Shown: positions 16,922-26,935 of the stretch, in pieces
Layout: each line of letters opens with the position of its first letter
Position numbering within the stretch: position 1 is the stretch's first letter
Origin: Stakelama pacifica
GTDB lineage: Bacteria > Pseudomonadota > Alphaproteobacteria > Sphingomonadales > Sphingomonadaceae
NCBI RefSeq assembly: GCF_004361835.1
Contig: NZ_SNWD01000008.1
Span: 113,405 to 177,404, forward strand
Direction of reading: 5' to 3'
Length of the DNA stretch: 64,000 bases
Position numbers and translations under genes: made by a program
The notes under the pieces: generated by a model
Told to the model about the DNA's origin: nothing
The model's input: only the letters and a program-made list of their open reading frames with translations
Databases searched by the model: none

Positions 16922-17557
16922 CTAGCTATGTTTGCCGAACAGAACCGGTTCCTGATCGGGCTGCCATTGCGGCACGCGCAGCATGATTTGCGCGAAGAGG
17001 GGGGAAGCCAGGTGCCGCTCCAGCCATGCATGGACATGGGGGATCGGCTGCGCATCGAACCAGTCGCGGTCGACGCCCGCAAATTGCCGGACGAACGGCA
17101 TGATCGCCGCATCGGCAAGCCCGCGCTGGTCGCCGCACAGGTTCGAGCTTTCGGCCAGCCGCGTATCGAGGTGACGCAAAAACGCCATCCCCGCTTCGCG
17201 ATGGTGGTGCGGGTCGCTGTCATGGCGGTCGGGATATTTGTAGCGGTCGAGATCGTGCTTGAACTGGCCGTCATTGGCGGCGATCAGGTCGGCATCGTCG
17301 CGTTCTAACCAGCCCTCGGGATCGCTCAGGTCGAGCGCGTGGCGCAATATGTCGATGCTCTCATCGATCACCCGCCCATCGTTCAGCACCAGCACCGGCA
17401 CCGTCCCCTTGGGCGAGGCGGCGAGCATCGCCTGCGGCTTGTCGGCGAGCTTCACCTCGCGCAATTCGCATGGCATTCCGCTCATCGCGATGCCCATCCT
17501 TGCGCGCATCGCATAGGGGCAGCGGCGAAAGCTGTAGAGGATCGGCAGCGCGCTCAT
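16922..17557 (-). CDS. Glutathione S-transferase-like protein
   Basis: 211 residues. The N-terminal thioredoxin-like domain starts [18 protein letters not shown], with the CPYA motif at the active-site position, and contains KGTVPVLVL and DESIDIL, the glutathione-binding signature of GST domains. The rest is the all-helical GST C-terminal domain. The Cys makes a redox or omega-class activity likely rather than classic conjugation. The gene overlaps trhO by 4 bases (ATGA), so translation is coupled, but no functional link is established. Confidence 0.82.
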   Translation of the reverse strand: MSALPILYSFRRCPYAMRARMGIAMSGMPCELREVKLADKPQAMLAASPKGTVPVLVLNDGRVIDESIDILRHALDLSDPEGWLERDDADLIAANDGQFKHDLDRYKYPDRHDSDPHHHREAGMAFLRHLDTRLAESSNLCGDQRGLADAAIMPFVRQFAGVDRDWFDAQPIPHVHAWLERHLASPLFAQIMLRVPQWQPDQEPVLFGKHS

Positions 17558-18438
17558 GCCGCTGCTCCCCGATCCTCCGCTTTCGCGCCATAGCAGGCGG
17601 GGCAGCTTTCCCCTTCGACATAGAGCGGGGAGGCGCGGTCGGCCTCGCTCACCGGGCGGCCACAGGCTGCGCAGGCGCTATGCGTTCCGGTGGCAAGGCC
17701 GTGACGAATCGCCACACGCTGATCGAAGACGAAGCATTCGCCCTCCCACATGCTTTGCGTCTCGGGCACGGTTTCGAGATAGTTGAGGATGCCGCCCTTC
17801 AGATGGAATACCTCATCCACGCCTTCCTGTTTCAGGAAAGCGGTGGATTTTTCGCAGCGTATGCCGCCGGTGCAATACATCGCGACTTTCGGCTGCTTGC
17901 CCGATCCCAGCAGTTCGTCGCGCCGTTCGCGAAACCATGCGGGGAAGTCGCGAAACTTCTCGGTCTTCGGATCGATCGCGCCCTCGAACGCGCCGATTGC
18001 CACTTCATAATCGTTGCGAGTGTCGATCAGGATCGTGTCGGGATCGGAAATCAGCGCATTCCAGTCCTTGGGATCGACATAAGTCCCGACGGTATGGAGC
18101 GGATCGATATCGGGTTCGCCCATGGTCACGATTTCACGCTTCAGCCGGACCTTCATCCGGTCGAACGGCATCGCCTCCGCACCCGAATATTTGACGTCGA
18201 GATCGGCGCAATCGGGCAGCGCGCGGATATGCGCGATGACGGCGTCGATGGCATCCGGTGCCCCGGCGATCGTGCCGTTAATCCCTTCGCCCGCGAGCAG
18301 CAGCGTGCCGCGCACGCCCCGGTCGAGGCAGAGTTGCAACAGCGGCGCGCGCAGGGCGGCGGGATCGGGAAAGCGCGCGAAACGGTACAGCGCGGCGACG
18401 CGGATCGGCGCGTCGGATGGAACATCGGATCGGGACAT
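17554..18438 (-). CDS. trhO: TrhO, tRNA uridine(34) hydroxylase (rhodanese-related)
   Basis: 294 residues. An N-terminal acylphosphatase-like domain precedes a rhodanese domain (residues ~125-225) with the catalytic motif CTGGIRCEK, where the first Cys is the TrhO/YceA hallmark, and the block [12 protein letters not shown]-terminal Cys pair set (CAACGRP and CPACYG) forms a probable zinc site. TrhO makes 5-hydroxyuridine at the wobble position of tRNA in an oxygen-dependent way. It is followed with a 4-base overlap by the GST-like gene. Confidence 0.93.
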   Translation of the reverse strand: MSRSDVPSDAPIRVAALYRFARFPDPAALRAPLLQLCLDRGVRGTLLLAGEGINGTIAGAPDAIDAVIAHIRALPDCADLDVKYSGAEAMPFDRMKVRLKREIVTMGEPDIDPLHTVGTYVDPKDWNALISDPDTILIDTRNDYEVAIGAFEGAIDPKTEKFRDFPAWFRERRDELLGSGKQPKVAMYCTGGIRCEKSTAFLKQEGVDEVFHLKGGILNYLETVPETQSMWEGECFVFDQRVAIRHGLATGTHSACAACGRPVSEADRASPLYVEGESCPACYGAKAEDRGAAA

Positions 18439-18498
18439 GGTGCCCCTTTACCGCGCCGCGCCGCAAAGGTCACCGGGTCTGATCGCTCGCCCTCTCAC

Positions 18499-18597
18499 AC
18501 CAAAGCGCTGTGATGCTGACGCATCGCGCTTTGGTTTCGCTCAGGCGCCGCGCGGGCTTGACCACGAAGCGATGAGTCGTCCTCGTCGCTTCGTGGT
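18499..18597. repeat. Two tandem long hairpins between the BCCT gene and trhO
   Basis: Hairpin 1 (18499-18535) pairs ACCAAAGCGC with GCGCTTTGGT and has a second nested stem, GATGC/GCATC. Hairpin 2 (18561-18597) pairs ACCACGAAGCGA with TCGCTTCGTGGT. They start right after the BCCT stop on the minus strand. Neither has a good U-run, so they may protect the 3' end or act as weak terminators rather than classic intrinsic ones. Confidence 0.7.
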
Positions 18598-18598
18598 A

Positions 18599-20590
18599 TC
18601 AGGCAAGCCGACGTGCATGGCGGAAATGGGCATAGCGTTTCAGCAGATCGTCGATCAGCTGTTCCTGCCGATATCCGGTCACATCATGCGGCTGATCGCC
18701 TTCCGATGTCCGCGCCATGGCACGATAATGCTGGCGATCGTCCGATTTGCTGGCGCGCGTCTCCGCCCAGGCGAAGCTCGGTGAACGGAATCCGCGCAGC
18801 CTTACGGTATAGCTGAACCTGCCCTGTTCGCCATGCGGTACGACGAGCGAGATTTTATCTTCCGCGACCTCCAGTTCGGGCTCCAGTCCGTTCTCGCGAA
18901 GCTGCGCGGCAATGGCATCCAGCGCCTGCCGCGCGGTGTCGGAAAGGAACGCCGCGACTTCGCCCCGGCTATGGTTGCGGGTGATCGTCGAGAGGCGCTG
19001 CTGCCAGCTGATCGTCGAATCGCTGGCGGCGTCCTCAGTCGCGATGGCGAGGTCGATCATCGTTTCACGCCCCTCCATCTGAAGCGCGCGCAACAGGCCG
19101 TAGCAGATGAACACCATGATGATCGCAAAGGGCAGCGCGCTGGCGATCGCCGCGGTCTGCAGCGCATCGAGTCCGCCCGCTACCAGCAGCACCGCAGCGA
19201 CCGCCCCCGCGAGCACCGCCCAGAATACCCGCTGCCATACCGGCGGGTCCTCCGCTCCACCCGAGGTGATGAGATCCATCACCAGCGCGCCTGAATCGGC
19301 CGAGGTCACGAAGAAAGTGACGACGAGCAGGGTCGCAAGGCCCGATGAGATTGCCGACAGCGGCAATTGTTCGAGCACGGTGAACAGCGCGACCGGCAGA
19401 TTGTTCTCAACCGTCTTCGCGATCGGAGCCGCGCCCGAAAGGTCAAGCGCGATGGCCGTGTTTCCGAACACCGTCATCCACAAAAAGGTGAAGAGCGTCG
19501 GGACCAGCAATACGCCGGTGACGAATTCGCGGATCGTGCGGCCGCGCGAAATCCGTGCGATGAACATGCCGACGAACGGCGACCACGCGATCCACCAGCC
19601 CCAGTAAAACAACGTCCATTTGCCGAGCCAGGGATTGGGTTCATAGGCGTACATGCGGAACGTACGGCTGACCACCGAACTGAGATATGCGCCCAGATTC
19701 TGCACGAAAGCCTGCAGCAGGAATACCGTCGATCCTGCGACCAGCACGAAGAGCAGCAGTGCGCCGGCAAGGACGATATTGATTTCGGACAGCCGCTTGA
19801 CGCCCTTGTCCAGACCCAGCCCCGCCGACAGCGTCGCCATCAGCGTGATGACCGCGATCAGGATCAGCTGAACGCCTTCATTCACCGGCATGCCGAACAG
19901 GTGCGCAAAGCCTGCATTGACCTGCAACACGCCAAGGCCCAGCGAGGTGGCGACGCCGAACATCGTGCCGAACACCGCGAAAATATCGACCGCATCGCCG
20001 ATCGGCCCGTAAATCCGCTTGCCAATCAGCGGGTACAGCGCCGACCGGATGGTGAGCGGCAGACCCCGCCGAAACGAGAAATAGGCAAGCGCCAGCCCGA
20101 CCACGATATAGATCGCCCAGGCGTGCAGCCCCCAGTGGAAAAAGGTCAGCACCATCGCCTGACGCGCGGAATCGATCGTACGCGCATCGCCCACCGGCGG
20201 CAGGGCATAATGGTCGATCGGTTCGGCCACGCCGAAAAAGATGAGGCCGATTCCCATGCCCGCGCTGAACAGCATCGCAAACCATGAGATATAGCTATAG
20301 TCCGGCTCGCTCTCATCGGGGCCGAGCTTGATATCACCATAGCGGCTGAACATCAGGAACAGCACGAAGACGAGAAAGCCCGCCACGGAAGCGATATAGA
20401 ACCACCCGAAATCCGCAACGATCGTTGACTGCAACGTCGTGAAAAGCCCTTCGGCCTGTTTTGAAAAGATCGCGCCGAATGCGGCGAATGCGATGATCAG
20501 TCCCGCCGAAATATAAAAAACCGGAGGATTGACTGCGATCCTGCGTCCTTGCCGTGCTTCTCCGGGTTCTTTCAGGATCGGATCGTTCAT
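18599..20590 (-). CDS. BCCT-family transporter (BetT-like)
   Basis: 663 residues with twelve membrane segments. The substrate-site motif GMGIGLIFFGVAEP and the signature WTLFYWGWWIAWSPFVGMF belong to the betaine/choline/carnitine transporter family. The extra ~130-residue cytoplasmic C-terminus is typical of BetT-type choline carriers, where it senses osmotic state. GMGIG is the motif of betaine and choline carriers and not of carnitine exchangers. No choline dehydrogenase gene lies beside it, so choline is the likely substrate only by family resemblance. GAGG lies 4-5 bases before the ATG. Confidence 0.88.
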   Translation of the reverse strand: MNDPILKEPGEARQGRRIAVNPPVFYISAGLIIAFAAFGAIFSKQAEGLFTTLQSTIVADFGWFYIASVAGFLVFVLFLMFSRYGDIKLGPDESEPDYSYISWFAMLFSAGMGIGLIFFGVAEPIDHYALPPVGDARTIDSARQAMVLTFFHWGLHAWAIYIVVGLALAYFSFRRGLPLTIRSALYPLIGKRIYGPIGDAVDIFAVFGTMFGVATSLGLGVLQVNAGFAHLFGMPVNEGVQLILIAVITLMATLSAGLGLDKGVKRLSEINIVLAGALLLFVLVAGSTVFLLQAFVQNLGAYLSSVVSRTFRMYAYEPNPWLGKWTLFYWGWWIAWSPFVGMFIARISRGRTIREFVTGVLLVPTLFTFLWMTVFGNTAIALDLSGAAPIAKTVENNLPVALFTVLEQLPLSAISSGLATLLVVTFFVTSADSGALVMDLITSGGAEDPPVWQRVFWAVLAGAVAAVLLVAGGLDALQTAAIASALPFAIIMVFICYGLLRALQMEGRETMIDLAIATEDAASDSTISWQQRLSTITRNHSRGEVAAFLSDTARQALDAIAAQLRENGLEPELEVAEDKISLVVPHGEQGRFSYTVRLRGFRSPSFAWAETRASKSDDRQHYRAMARTSEGDQPHDVTGYRQEQLIDDLLKRYAHFRHARRLA

Positions 20591-20801
20591 TCTACCTCGT
20601 CAAATATCGTGGCAACACAGCTCTGACGGGAGGAAGGCCTCCAGTTCCCGCTCAATATGCCGTATTGGGACCGGCACAGAGCGCTTGTACTTTCATATTC
20701 GTTCCAAAATGTCGAACATGCTTTTGGCGCGATACAGCCGCTTTATCGGCAAGGCTTTGATCCTTCGCCATATTATGTAGCGAGGATGGCCGATCTCGTA
20801 A

Positions 20802-21191
20802 TCAGGTCGGAACCTCGCTTTCATCCTCGTCCAGAAGCCAGGCACGCGCGGCCTCGATCTCAGTGAAATAACGCGCATCGCGCCCCTCTGCGGCGCGCTT
20901 GATCTGCATCCGCGAAAGCGATGTCGCCACCACAAAGGCAAGACGTCTGGATCGCTTGTGCGGATCCGACAAGATGTCCCGAAATGCACCGACACTGGTT
21001 TGCGGCTGGATCTGCATTCCGCGCATGTCCACCAGGGTGAGATGTTCGTTGGGACCGCAATCGAGCCTGGTGAGAGCATCATCATAGGCGGCGGAGAACC
21101 GTATGACATCCGCCTGCGAATAGAAGCCGCAGATCTGCAAATCGATAAGGTTGTTCGAGCAATCCGCTATTATCCGAAAATCGGCCTGCAT
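20802..21191 (-). CDS. SpoIIAA/STAS-like protein of unknown function
   Basis: 129 residues, no signal peptide. The pattern of a short beta strand, LIDLQICGFY, helix, then LTLVDMRGMQIQ and a final acidic helix fits the SpoIIAA-like/STAS fold seen in many alphaproteobacteria. I do not see a phosphorylatable Ser/Thr in the classical anti-sigma antagonist position. A strong ribosome site (GGGAGGA) precedes the ATG. It stands alone, with 211 bases of gene-free sequence to the BCCT gene. Confidence 0.6.
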   Translation of the reverse strand: MQADFRIIADCSNNLIDLQICGFYSQADVIRFSAAYDDALTRLDCGPNEHLTLVDMRGMQIQPQTSVGAFRDILSDPHKRSRRLAFVVATSLSRMQIKRAAEGRDARYFTEIEAARAWLLDEDESEVPT

Positions 21192-21515
21192 TGTCTCACT
21201 TCCTCCCGTTTGAAGCTATTGTCATATCGACATTTTCATATGCTCGCGACTGGGCGAACTACGGATAAGATAGTAAGCGTTGCCCGATGGTCCGCGCCGT
21301 CGTCCGGGGGCGAGCCGCGATACCATATGAACCCGCTCCATACCGGGGCCAGACCTGCCTTCATCTTTACGGTGAATGGCCTGACGAAGGTCATATTGCA
21401 GGCGGTGCCTGTGCGCCGGATTGTTCCGCCATGGAGCCGGGGCGGCGATCGGGAACAGCATGGCATGGGATTGCCGCAACACGGGCGGGGAGACGGTGCG
21501 CCTGCTTTCGCTGAA
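21192..21515. other. Gene-free stretch between the STAS-like gene and the receptor remnant
   Basis: I see no open frame with family features, ribosome site or codon usage typical of this genome. The promoter of the STAS-like gene must lie at its left end. The right end meets the terminator at 21516. It may contain decayed sequence linked to the receptor remnant. Confidence 0.4.
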
Positions 21516-21551
21516 CAAAATTCCGCCCCGAAAGCACGTTTCGGGGCGGAA
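21516..21551 (-). terminator. Rho-independent terminator after the TonB-receptor remnant
   Basis: On the minus strand, TTCCGCCCCGAAA pairs with TTTCGGGGCGGAA around a 5-base loop and is followed by AATTTTG. It sits 110 bases downstream of the receptor remnant, in the right orientation, and probably once ended that gene. Confidence 0.78.
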
Positions 21552-21661
21552 GGCTGTATAGGAATATTTGCGATACAGGATGGCGGGTCCAGCCCCCTGA
21601 GGCGTACCCGGTTGCTGCTGCACCGATACCGGAGATGGGCATTGCCCCCCGCCGCGTCCGA

Positions 21662-21811
21662 TCAGAAGTTCACATTCACCCCGATATTCACATAGCGGCC
21701 GAGCGGATCATACCGTTCCGGCGTCGTGTTGCTGCGTGACAGGCGGCTGAACTCGTTGCGGCTGTCAGGCACGATCGGCGGCATGCGATCGAAGATATTG
21801 TTGACCCCGAA
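21662..21811 (-). pseudogene. C-terminal remnant of a TonB-dependent receptor
   Basis: The last ~50 residues read [16 protein letters not shown] ... RYDPLGRYVNIGVNVNF, a typical sphingomonad TonB-receptor C-terminus ending in Phe. Homology stops abruptly before position 21811; there is no barrel or plug upstream. An open frame exists as far as 21913, but that part does not look like receptor. It is a deletion scar, not a working gene, and its former terminator (21516-21551) is still in place. It lies next to manD, so the lost receptor may have imported oligosaccharides feeding that pathway. Confidence 0.72.
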
Positions 21812-22003
21812 CCGGCCACATTGAAACTCATCGTCAGGTGTTTCGCCCCGACAGTGTTTCGCGTTCTCCGGCCCGATCGTATCGGCGACGACCACGGCCG
21901 TGGAATTCGTCACAATTACGCAATCGCACTTGCGGTATGTGGCCTTACCAAACTAAACTGTAATTGTCTGTCCAATATTAGGGTCAATTGGGAAGGGAAT
22001 CGC

Positions 22004-23212
22004 TTGAAAATCACCCGCGCGAAAGTGATCGTCACATGTCCGGGGCGCAACTTCGTCACGTTGAAGATCGAAACCGATCAGGGCGTCTACGGCATCGGCG
22101 ATGCGACGCTGAACGGGCGCGAACTGGCGGTCGTTTCTTATCTGGAAGATCATGTGGTGCCGTGCCTGATCGGGCGCGATCCGCGGCGGATCGAGGATAT
22201 CTGGCAATATCTGTATCGCGGCGCCTATTGGCGGCGGGGGCCGGTGACGATGCGCGCGATCGCAGCGGTCGATATGGCGCTGTGGGACATCAAGGCGAAA
22301 ATGGCCGGCATGCCGCTATATGATCTGCTGGGCGGCAAGAGCCGCGATCGCGTCATGGTCTATGGTCATGCCAATGGCAGGGATATCGCTGAAACCGTCG
22401 ACGCGGTCGGCCAGTATATCGATATGGGCTATAAGGCGATCCGGGCGCAGACCGGGATTCCCGGCATCAAGGACGCCTATGGCGTCGGGCGCGGCACGCT
22501 TTTTTATGAGCCCGCCGATGCAGCGCTGCCCAGCGAGACCGGCTGGGATACGCGCAAGGCGCTGAACCATATCCCCAAATTGTTCGATAAGCTGCGCGAA
22601 ACCTATGGGTTCGACTATCATCTGCTGCACGACGGCCATCATCGCTATACGCCGCAAGAGGCCGCCAATCTGGGCAGGATGCTGGAGCCTTATCAGCTGT
22701 TCTGGCTGGAGGATTGCACCCCGGCGGAGAATCAGGAGGCGTTCCGGCTGGTGCGTCAGCATACGGTTACGCCGCTTGCCGTCGGAGAGATCTTCAATAC
22801 CATCTGGGATGCCAAGGACCTGATCGAAAACCAGCTGATCGATTATATCCGGGCGACCGTGGTGGGCGCGGGCGGGCTGACCCATCTTCGCCGGATTGCC
22901 GATCTCGCCAGCCTGTATCAGATACGCACCGGCTGCCATGGCGCGACCGACCTTTCGCCGGTTACCATGGGCTGTGCGCTGCATTTCGACAGCTGGGTCC
23001 CCAATTTCGGTATTCAGGAATATATGCGCCATGCCGAGGAAACCGACGCTGTTTTCCCGCATGATTACCGGTTTGACGATGGCTATCTGATCTGCGGCGA
23101 AAGCCCGGGGCACGGTGTGGATATCGACGAGGCACTGGCGGCGAAATATCCTTACAAGCCGGCATATCTGCCCGTCGCCCGCCTGAACGACGGGACGATC
23201 TGGAACTGGTAG
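22004..23212 (+). CDS. manD: D-mannonate dehydratase ManD (enolase superfamily)
   Basis: 402 residues when started at the TTG at 22004, preceded by GGAAGGGA. The frame is open to 21821, but the extra residues overlap the receptor remnant on the other strand and are not family-like. Residues important in Novosphingobium ManD are all present at the same numbers: Arg147, Tyr159, Asp210, His212, Glu236, Glu262, Arg283, His312 and Glu339, ending with Trp402. The enzyme turns D-mannonate into 2-keto-3-deoxygluconate, an entry into Entner-Doudoroff catabolism of glucuronate. No kdgK or uxaC neighbour is visible. Confidence 0.95.
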   Translation: MKITRAKVIVTCPGRNFVTLKIETDQGVYGIGDATLNGRELAVVSYLEDHVVPCLIGRDPRRIEDIWQYLYRGAYWRRGPVTMRAIAAVDMALWDIKAKMAGMPLYDLLGGKSRDRVMVYGHANGRDIAETVDAVGQYIDMGYKAIRAQTGIPGIKDAYGVGRGTLFYEPADAALPSETGWDTRKALNHIPKLFDKLRETYGFDYHLLHDGHHRYTPQEAANLGRMLEPYQLFWLEDCTPAENQEAFRLVRQHTVTPLAVGEIFNTIWDAKDLIENQLIDYIRATVVGAGGLTHLRRIADLASLYQIRTGCHGATDLSPVTMGCALHFDSWVPNFGIQEYMRHAEETDAVFPHDYRFDDGYLICGESPGHGVDIDEALAAKYPYKPAYLPVARLNDGTIWNW

Positions 23213-23219
23213 GAGCAAC

Positions 23220-23252
23220 CGGGGGCGATGGTCGTGCCGACGATCGCCCCCG
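23220..23252. terminator. Terminator-like hairpin between manD and cysQ
   Basis: CGGGGGCGAT pairs with ATCGCCCCCG across a 13-base loop, 8 bases after the manD stop and between two converging genes. There is no U-run on either strand, so it may work only weakly or with Rho. Confidence 0.5.
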
Positions 23253-23358
23253 CGCTGCCCGGAAAGTGCCGCTTACGCCGGTGCGCGTGGCGGAGAGGGG
23301 GTGACCATGAACCTCGTCATCGACCCTCAAGCCCGGTAATGGTCTGCACCGCGTGCGG

Positions 23359-24114
23359 CTATCTCGCTCCCTGCGCGAAGTCGCGGACCGAGGCGAGCAG
23401 GGCGGGGGCAGCCTCTTTGCGGCAGATCAGCAGGTCGGGAAGCCAGACTTCGGCCATGTTATAAACCATCGGACTGCCGTCGATGCGCGAGACGTGCAGC
23501 CCTGCCGCGCGCGCCACCGCGATCGGGGCGCAGCTGTCCCATTCATATTGGCCGCCCGAATGGAGATAGATGTCGGCCTCTCCGCGCACCACCGCCATCG
23601 CTTTTGCGCCCGCTGACCCCATCGGGACCAGCTCCGCGCCGGTTTGCTCGGCAATAGCGACCGCTTCGGGGGCGGGGCGGGTGCGGCTGACCACCATGCG
23701 AACCGGATCGTTGGTGCGCGGCAGGGCAGGCGGTGTGTCCGTCGCCAGCGTGATGCCCATTTCGGGAAGCGCAACCGCGCCCACCGCTGGCTGGCCATCG
23801 ATCGCCAGCGCGATATGCACCGCCCAGTCGTCGCGCCCTTCGGAATATTCGCGCGTGCCGTCGAGCGGATCGACGATCCATACCCGGCTGCAATTGAGCC
23901 GGTCGGAGCAATCGGCGCTTTCCTCCGACAATACCGCCTCGCCGGGGCGTTCCTGTGCCAGAGCGCGCAGGATCATCGCATTGGCGATCTGGTCCCCCGC
24001 ATCGCCCAGCGCCTTGCCGCTGAACATGCCGCTGTCGCGCAGCGTCAGCAGCAGCTTGCCCGCCGCTTCGGCTATCCGGCGGGCGAGCAGCGAATCGGCG
24101 TTGGTGTCGCTCAT
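23359..24114 (-). CDS. cysQ: CysQ, 3'(2'),5'-bisphosphate nucleotidase
   Basis: 251 residues, inositol-monophosphatase superfamily. The metal-binding motif [12 protein letters not shown], the Glu-Glu in LSEESAD and the C-terminal [14 protein letters not shown] are characteristic. CysQ hydrolyses PAP (adenosine 3',5'-bisphosphate), the by-product of PAPS use, and so keeps sulfate assimilation going. It overlaps cysNC by 4 bases and is the last gene of cysD-cysNC-cysQ. Confidence 0.93.
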   Translation of the reverse strand: MSDTNADSLLARRIAEAAGKLLLTLRDSGMFSGKALGDAGDQIANAMILRALAQERPGEAVLSEESADCSDRLNCSRVWIVDPLDGTREYSEGRDDWAVHIALAIDGQPAVGAVALPEMGITLATDTPPALPRTNDPVRMVVSRTRPAPEAVAIAEQTGAELVPMGSAGAKAMAVVRGEADIYLHSGGQYEWDSCAPIAVARAAGLHVSRIDGSPMVYNMAEVWLPDLLICRKEAAPALLASVRDFAQGAR

Positions 24115-26021
24115 ATCCCGATCACCCGTTCGACGATCAGATCGGCGGCCTCTTCCGCCGACATGGTCACCGTATCCACCGTGATTTCGGGGTCGCGCGG
24201 CGCTTCATAGGGGCTGTCGATACCGGTGAAGTTCTTCAGCGTGCCCTCACGTGCCTTGCGATACAGGCCCTTCACATCGCGCGCTTCAGCGACTTCCAGC
24301 GGCGTGTTCACGAAGATTTCGATGAACTCACCGTCGGGCATCATGTCGCGCACCATCGCGCGTTCGGCGCGGAAGGGGCTGATGAACGCAGTCAGCACGA
24401 TCAGCCCGGCATCGCTCATCAGCCGCGCGACTTCGCCCACGCGGCGGATGTTCTCCACCCGGTCGGTATCGGTAAAGCCAAGATCGCGGTTCAGCCCATG
24501 GCGGACATTGTCGCCGTCCAGAAGGAAGGTGTGCTTGCCCAGCGCGTGCAGCTTCTTTTCGACCAGATTCGCAATGGTCGATTTGCCCGACCCCGAAAGC
24601 CCGGTGAACCAGAGCAGGCGGGCACGCTGATTCTTCTGCCCGGCGCGGGCGTCGCGGGTCACATCGATCGCCTGCCAGTGGACATTCTGGCTGCGGCGCA
24701 GCGCATAGTCGATCATCCCGGCGCCGACCGTGGCATTGGTTACCTTGTCGATCAGGATAAAGCCGCCAAGGTCGTGATTGTCGGCATAGGGTTCGAACGC
24801 GACCGGGCGGTCGGTATAGACCTCGCAAATGCCGATATCGTTGAGGCTGAGCGTCTTTGCTGACAATTCGGCCATGGTGTTGACGTCGACAACATATTTG
24901 GGCGGCTGGATCGTTGCGCTGATCGTGCGCGTGCCGATCTTCATCCAGTGCGCGCGGCCCGGAAGCAGCGCATCGGCATCCATCCACACGATCCGCGCCT
25001 GAAACTGGTCGGCGGACTGCGGCGGCGCATCGGCAGCGGCGATGACGTCCCCGCGCGAACAATCGACCTCGTCAGCGAGCACCAGAGTCACCGACTGGCC
25101 CGCAACCGCGACATCCAGATCTCCGTCGAACGTCACGATGCGTGCAACGGTTGAGGTGCGGCCGGAGGGCACGATCCGCACCGCATCGCCGGGGCGCACC
25201 GTCCCACTGGCGATCATGCCGGTAAAGCCGCGAAAATCGAGATGCGGGCGATTGACCCATTGCACGCTCATCCGAAACGGTTTGTCCCGATCGAGCGTCA
25301 CATCGAGTTCGACATTTTCCAGATGCTCGATCAGCGTCGGGCCGGAATACCAGGGAGTGTCAGACGATTTGCTCGCGATATTGTCGCCCGCCAGCCCCGA
25401 AATCGGAATGGCGGTGAAATCCTCGATGCCGATCGACCCGGCAAAGGCGCGATAGTCCGCGACGATCGCGTCGAACCGCTCGCGCGAATAGCCGATCAGG
25501 TCCATCTTGTTCACCGCCAGCACGATGTGCCGGATGCCGAGCATGTGCGCGAGATAGCTGTGCCGTCTGGTCTGGGTCAGCACGCCCTTGCGCGCATCGA
25601 TCAGGATCACGGCAAGGTCGGCGGTCGACGCGCCCGTTACCATGTTGCGCGTATATTGTTCGTGGCCCGGCGTGTCGGCGACGATGAATTTGCGCTTTTC
25701 GGTCGCGAAGAAGCGATAGGCGACATCGATGGTGATGCCCTGTTCACGCTCGGCGGCAAGCCCATCGACGAGCAGTGCGAAATCGATATTCTGTCCCTGC
25801 GTGCCGACCCGCTTCGAATCCGCTTCCAGACTGGCGAGCTGATCTTCGAAGATCATCTTTGAGTCATAGAGCAGCCGGCCGATCAGCGTCGATTTGCCGT
25901 CGTCCACGCTGCCACAGGTGATGAAGCGCAGCAGCGACTTGTTGCGATGCAGGTCGAGATAGGCGTCGATATCCTCGGCGATCATCGAATCGACGCGATA
26001 GCTGGAATCATGCACCGTCAT
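24111..26021 (-). CDS. cysNC: CysNC, fused sulfate adenylyltransferase large subunit and APS kinase
   Basis: 636 residues. The N-terminal ~440 residues are the GTPase subunit of ATP sulfurylase (P-loop [21 protein letters not shown]). The C-terminal ~180 residues are APS kinase, with its own P-loop (GLSGSGKST) and the RREVGEVARL-type lid region. Together with CysD it makes APS and then PAPS. The fusion is common in alphaproteobacteria. It starts on the last base of the cysD stop (TGATG). Confidence 0.96.
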   Translation of the reverse strand: MTVHDSSYRVDSMIAEDIDAYLDLHRNKSLLRFITCGSVDDGKSTLIGRLLYDSKMIFEDQLASLEADSKRVGTQGQNIDFALLVDGLAAEREQGITIDVAYRFFATEKRKFIVADTPGHEQYTRNMVTGASTADLAVILIDARKGVLTQTRRHSYLAHMLGIRHIVLAVNKMDLIGYSRERFDAIVADYRAFAGSIGIEDFTAIPISGLAGDNIASKSSDTPWYSGPTLIEHLENVELDVTLDRDKPFRMSVQWVNRPHLDFRGFTGMIASGTVRPGDAVRIVPSGRTSTVARIVTFDGDLDVAVAGQSVTLVLADEVDCSRGDVIAAADAPPQSADQFQARIVWMDADALLPGRAHWMKIGTRTISATIQPPKYVVDVNTMAELSAKTLSLNDIGICEVYTDRPVAFEPYADNHDLGGFILIDKVTNATVGAGMIDYALRRSQNVHWQAIDVTRDARAGQKNQRARLLWFTGLSGSGKSTIANLVEKKLHALGKHTFLLDGDNVRHGLNRDLGFTDTDRVENIRRVGEVARLMSDAGLIVLTAFISPFRAERAMVRDMMPDGEFIEIFVNTPLEVAEARDVKGLYRKAREGTLKNFTGIDSPYEAPRDPEITVDTVTMSAEEAADLIVERVIGI

Positions 26022-26935
26022 CAGAAATAGCCCTCCTGCTTCTTCTTCTCCATCGACGCTGCCTGATCATGATCGATCGCGCGTCCCTGCCGTTCGGAGG
26101 TGGTGGTGAGCAGCATTTCCTGCACGACCTGCGACAGGTCGGTCGCGTCGCTTTCGACTGCGCCGGTCAGCGGGTAACAGCCAAGCGTGCGGAAGCGGAT
26201 TGAACGTTCGACCACCTGCTCGCCCTCGCGGAAGCGGAAACGGTCGTCATCGACCATCAGGATCAGGCCGTCGCGCTCCACCGTCGGGCGCGGCGCGGCG
26301 AAATAGAGCGGCACGATCTCGATCCCCTCGGCCATGATATATTGCCAGATATCGAGCTCGGTCCAGTTGCTAAGCGGGAAGACGCGGATGCTCTCTCCCT
26401 TCGCCTTGCGCGCATTATAGAGGTGCCACAATTCGGGGCGCTGGTTCTTGGGGTCCCAGCCATGCGAGGCGCTGCGAAAGCTGAAGACGCGCTCCTTGGC
26501 CCGGCTCTTTTCCTCATCGCGGCGTGCGCCGCCGAAGGCTGCGTCGAAGCCATATTTGTCGAGCGCCTGTTTCAGCCCCTCGGTCTTCCACATATCGGTG
26601 TGCAGACCGCCATGGTCGAACGGGTTGATCCCCTTTTCCTTCGCCTCAGGATTCTGATGGACGAGCAATTCCATGCCCGCCTCACGCGCCGCGCGGTCGC
26701 GCAGTTCGTACATCGCCTGAAACTTCCACGTCGTATCGACATGGAGCAGCGGGAAGGGCGGGGGTGCCGGATAAAAGGCCTTTTTGGCGAGGTGCAGCAT
26801 CACCGCCGAATCCTTGCCCACCGAATAGAGCATCACCGGGCGTTCGGTCTCTGCAACGACCTCGCGTAAAATATGAATGCTTTCCGCCTCCAGCCGGTCG
26901 AGATGGCTGAGTTTGGTACGCGCGGGTCCGGACAC
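26021..26935 (-). CDS. cysD: CysD, sulfate adenylyltransferase small subunit
   Basis: 304 residues from a GTG at 26935, preceded by AAGGAG 9 bases upstream; the frame is open to 27124, but the earlier part is not CysD-like. It has the PP-loop motif [11 protein letters not shown] and the conserved blocks [27 protein letters not shown] and [15 protein letters not shown]. It adenylates sulfate using ATP, with CysN supplying GTP-driven energy. It is the first gene of the sulfate activation operon and starts ~470 bases from the EPS priming transferase on the other strand. Confidence 0.95.
   Translation of the reverse strand: MSGPARTKLSHLDRLEAESIHILREVVAETERPVMLYSVGKDSAVMLHLAKKAFYPAPPPFPLLHVDTTWKFQAMYELRDRAAREAGMELLVHQNPEAKEKGINPFDHGGLHTDMWKTEGLKQALDKYGFDAAFGGARRDEEKSRAKERVFSFRSASHGWDPKNQRPELWHLYNARKAKGESIRVFPLSNWTELDIWQYIMAEGIEIVPLYFAAPRPTVERDGLILMVDDDRFRFREGEQVVERSIRFRTLGCYPLTGAVESDATDLSQVVQEMLLTTTSERQGRAIDHDQAASMEKKKQEGYF

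Noticed and set aside
21821..22003. Upstream extension of manD
   Set aside because: It overlaps the receptor scar and would exceed the family length of about 402.
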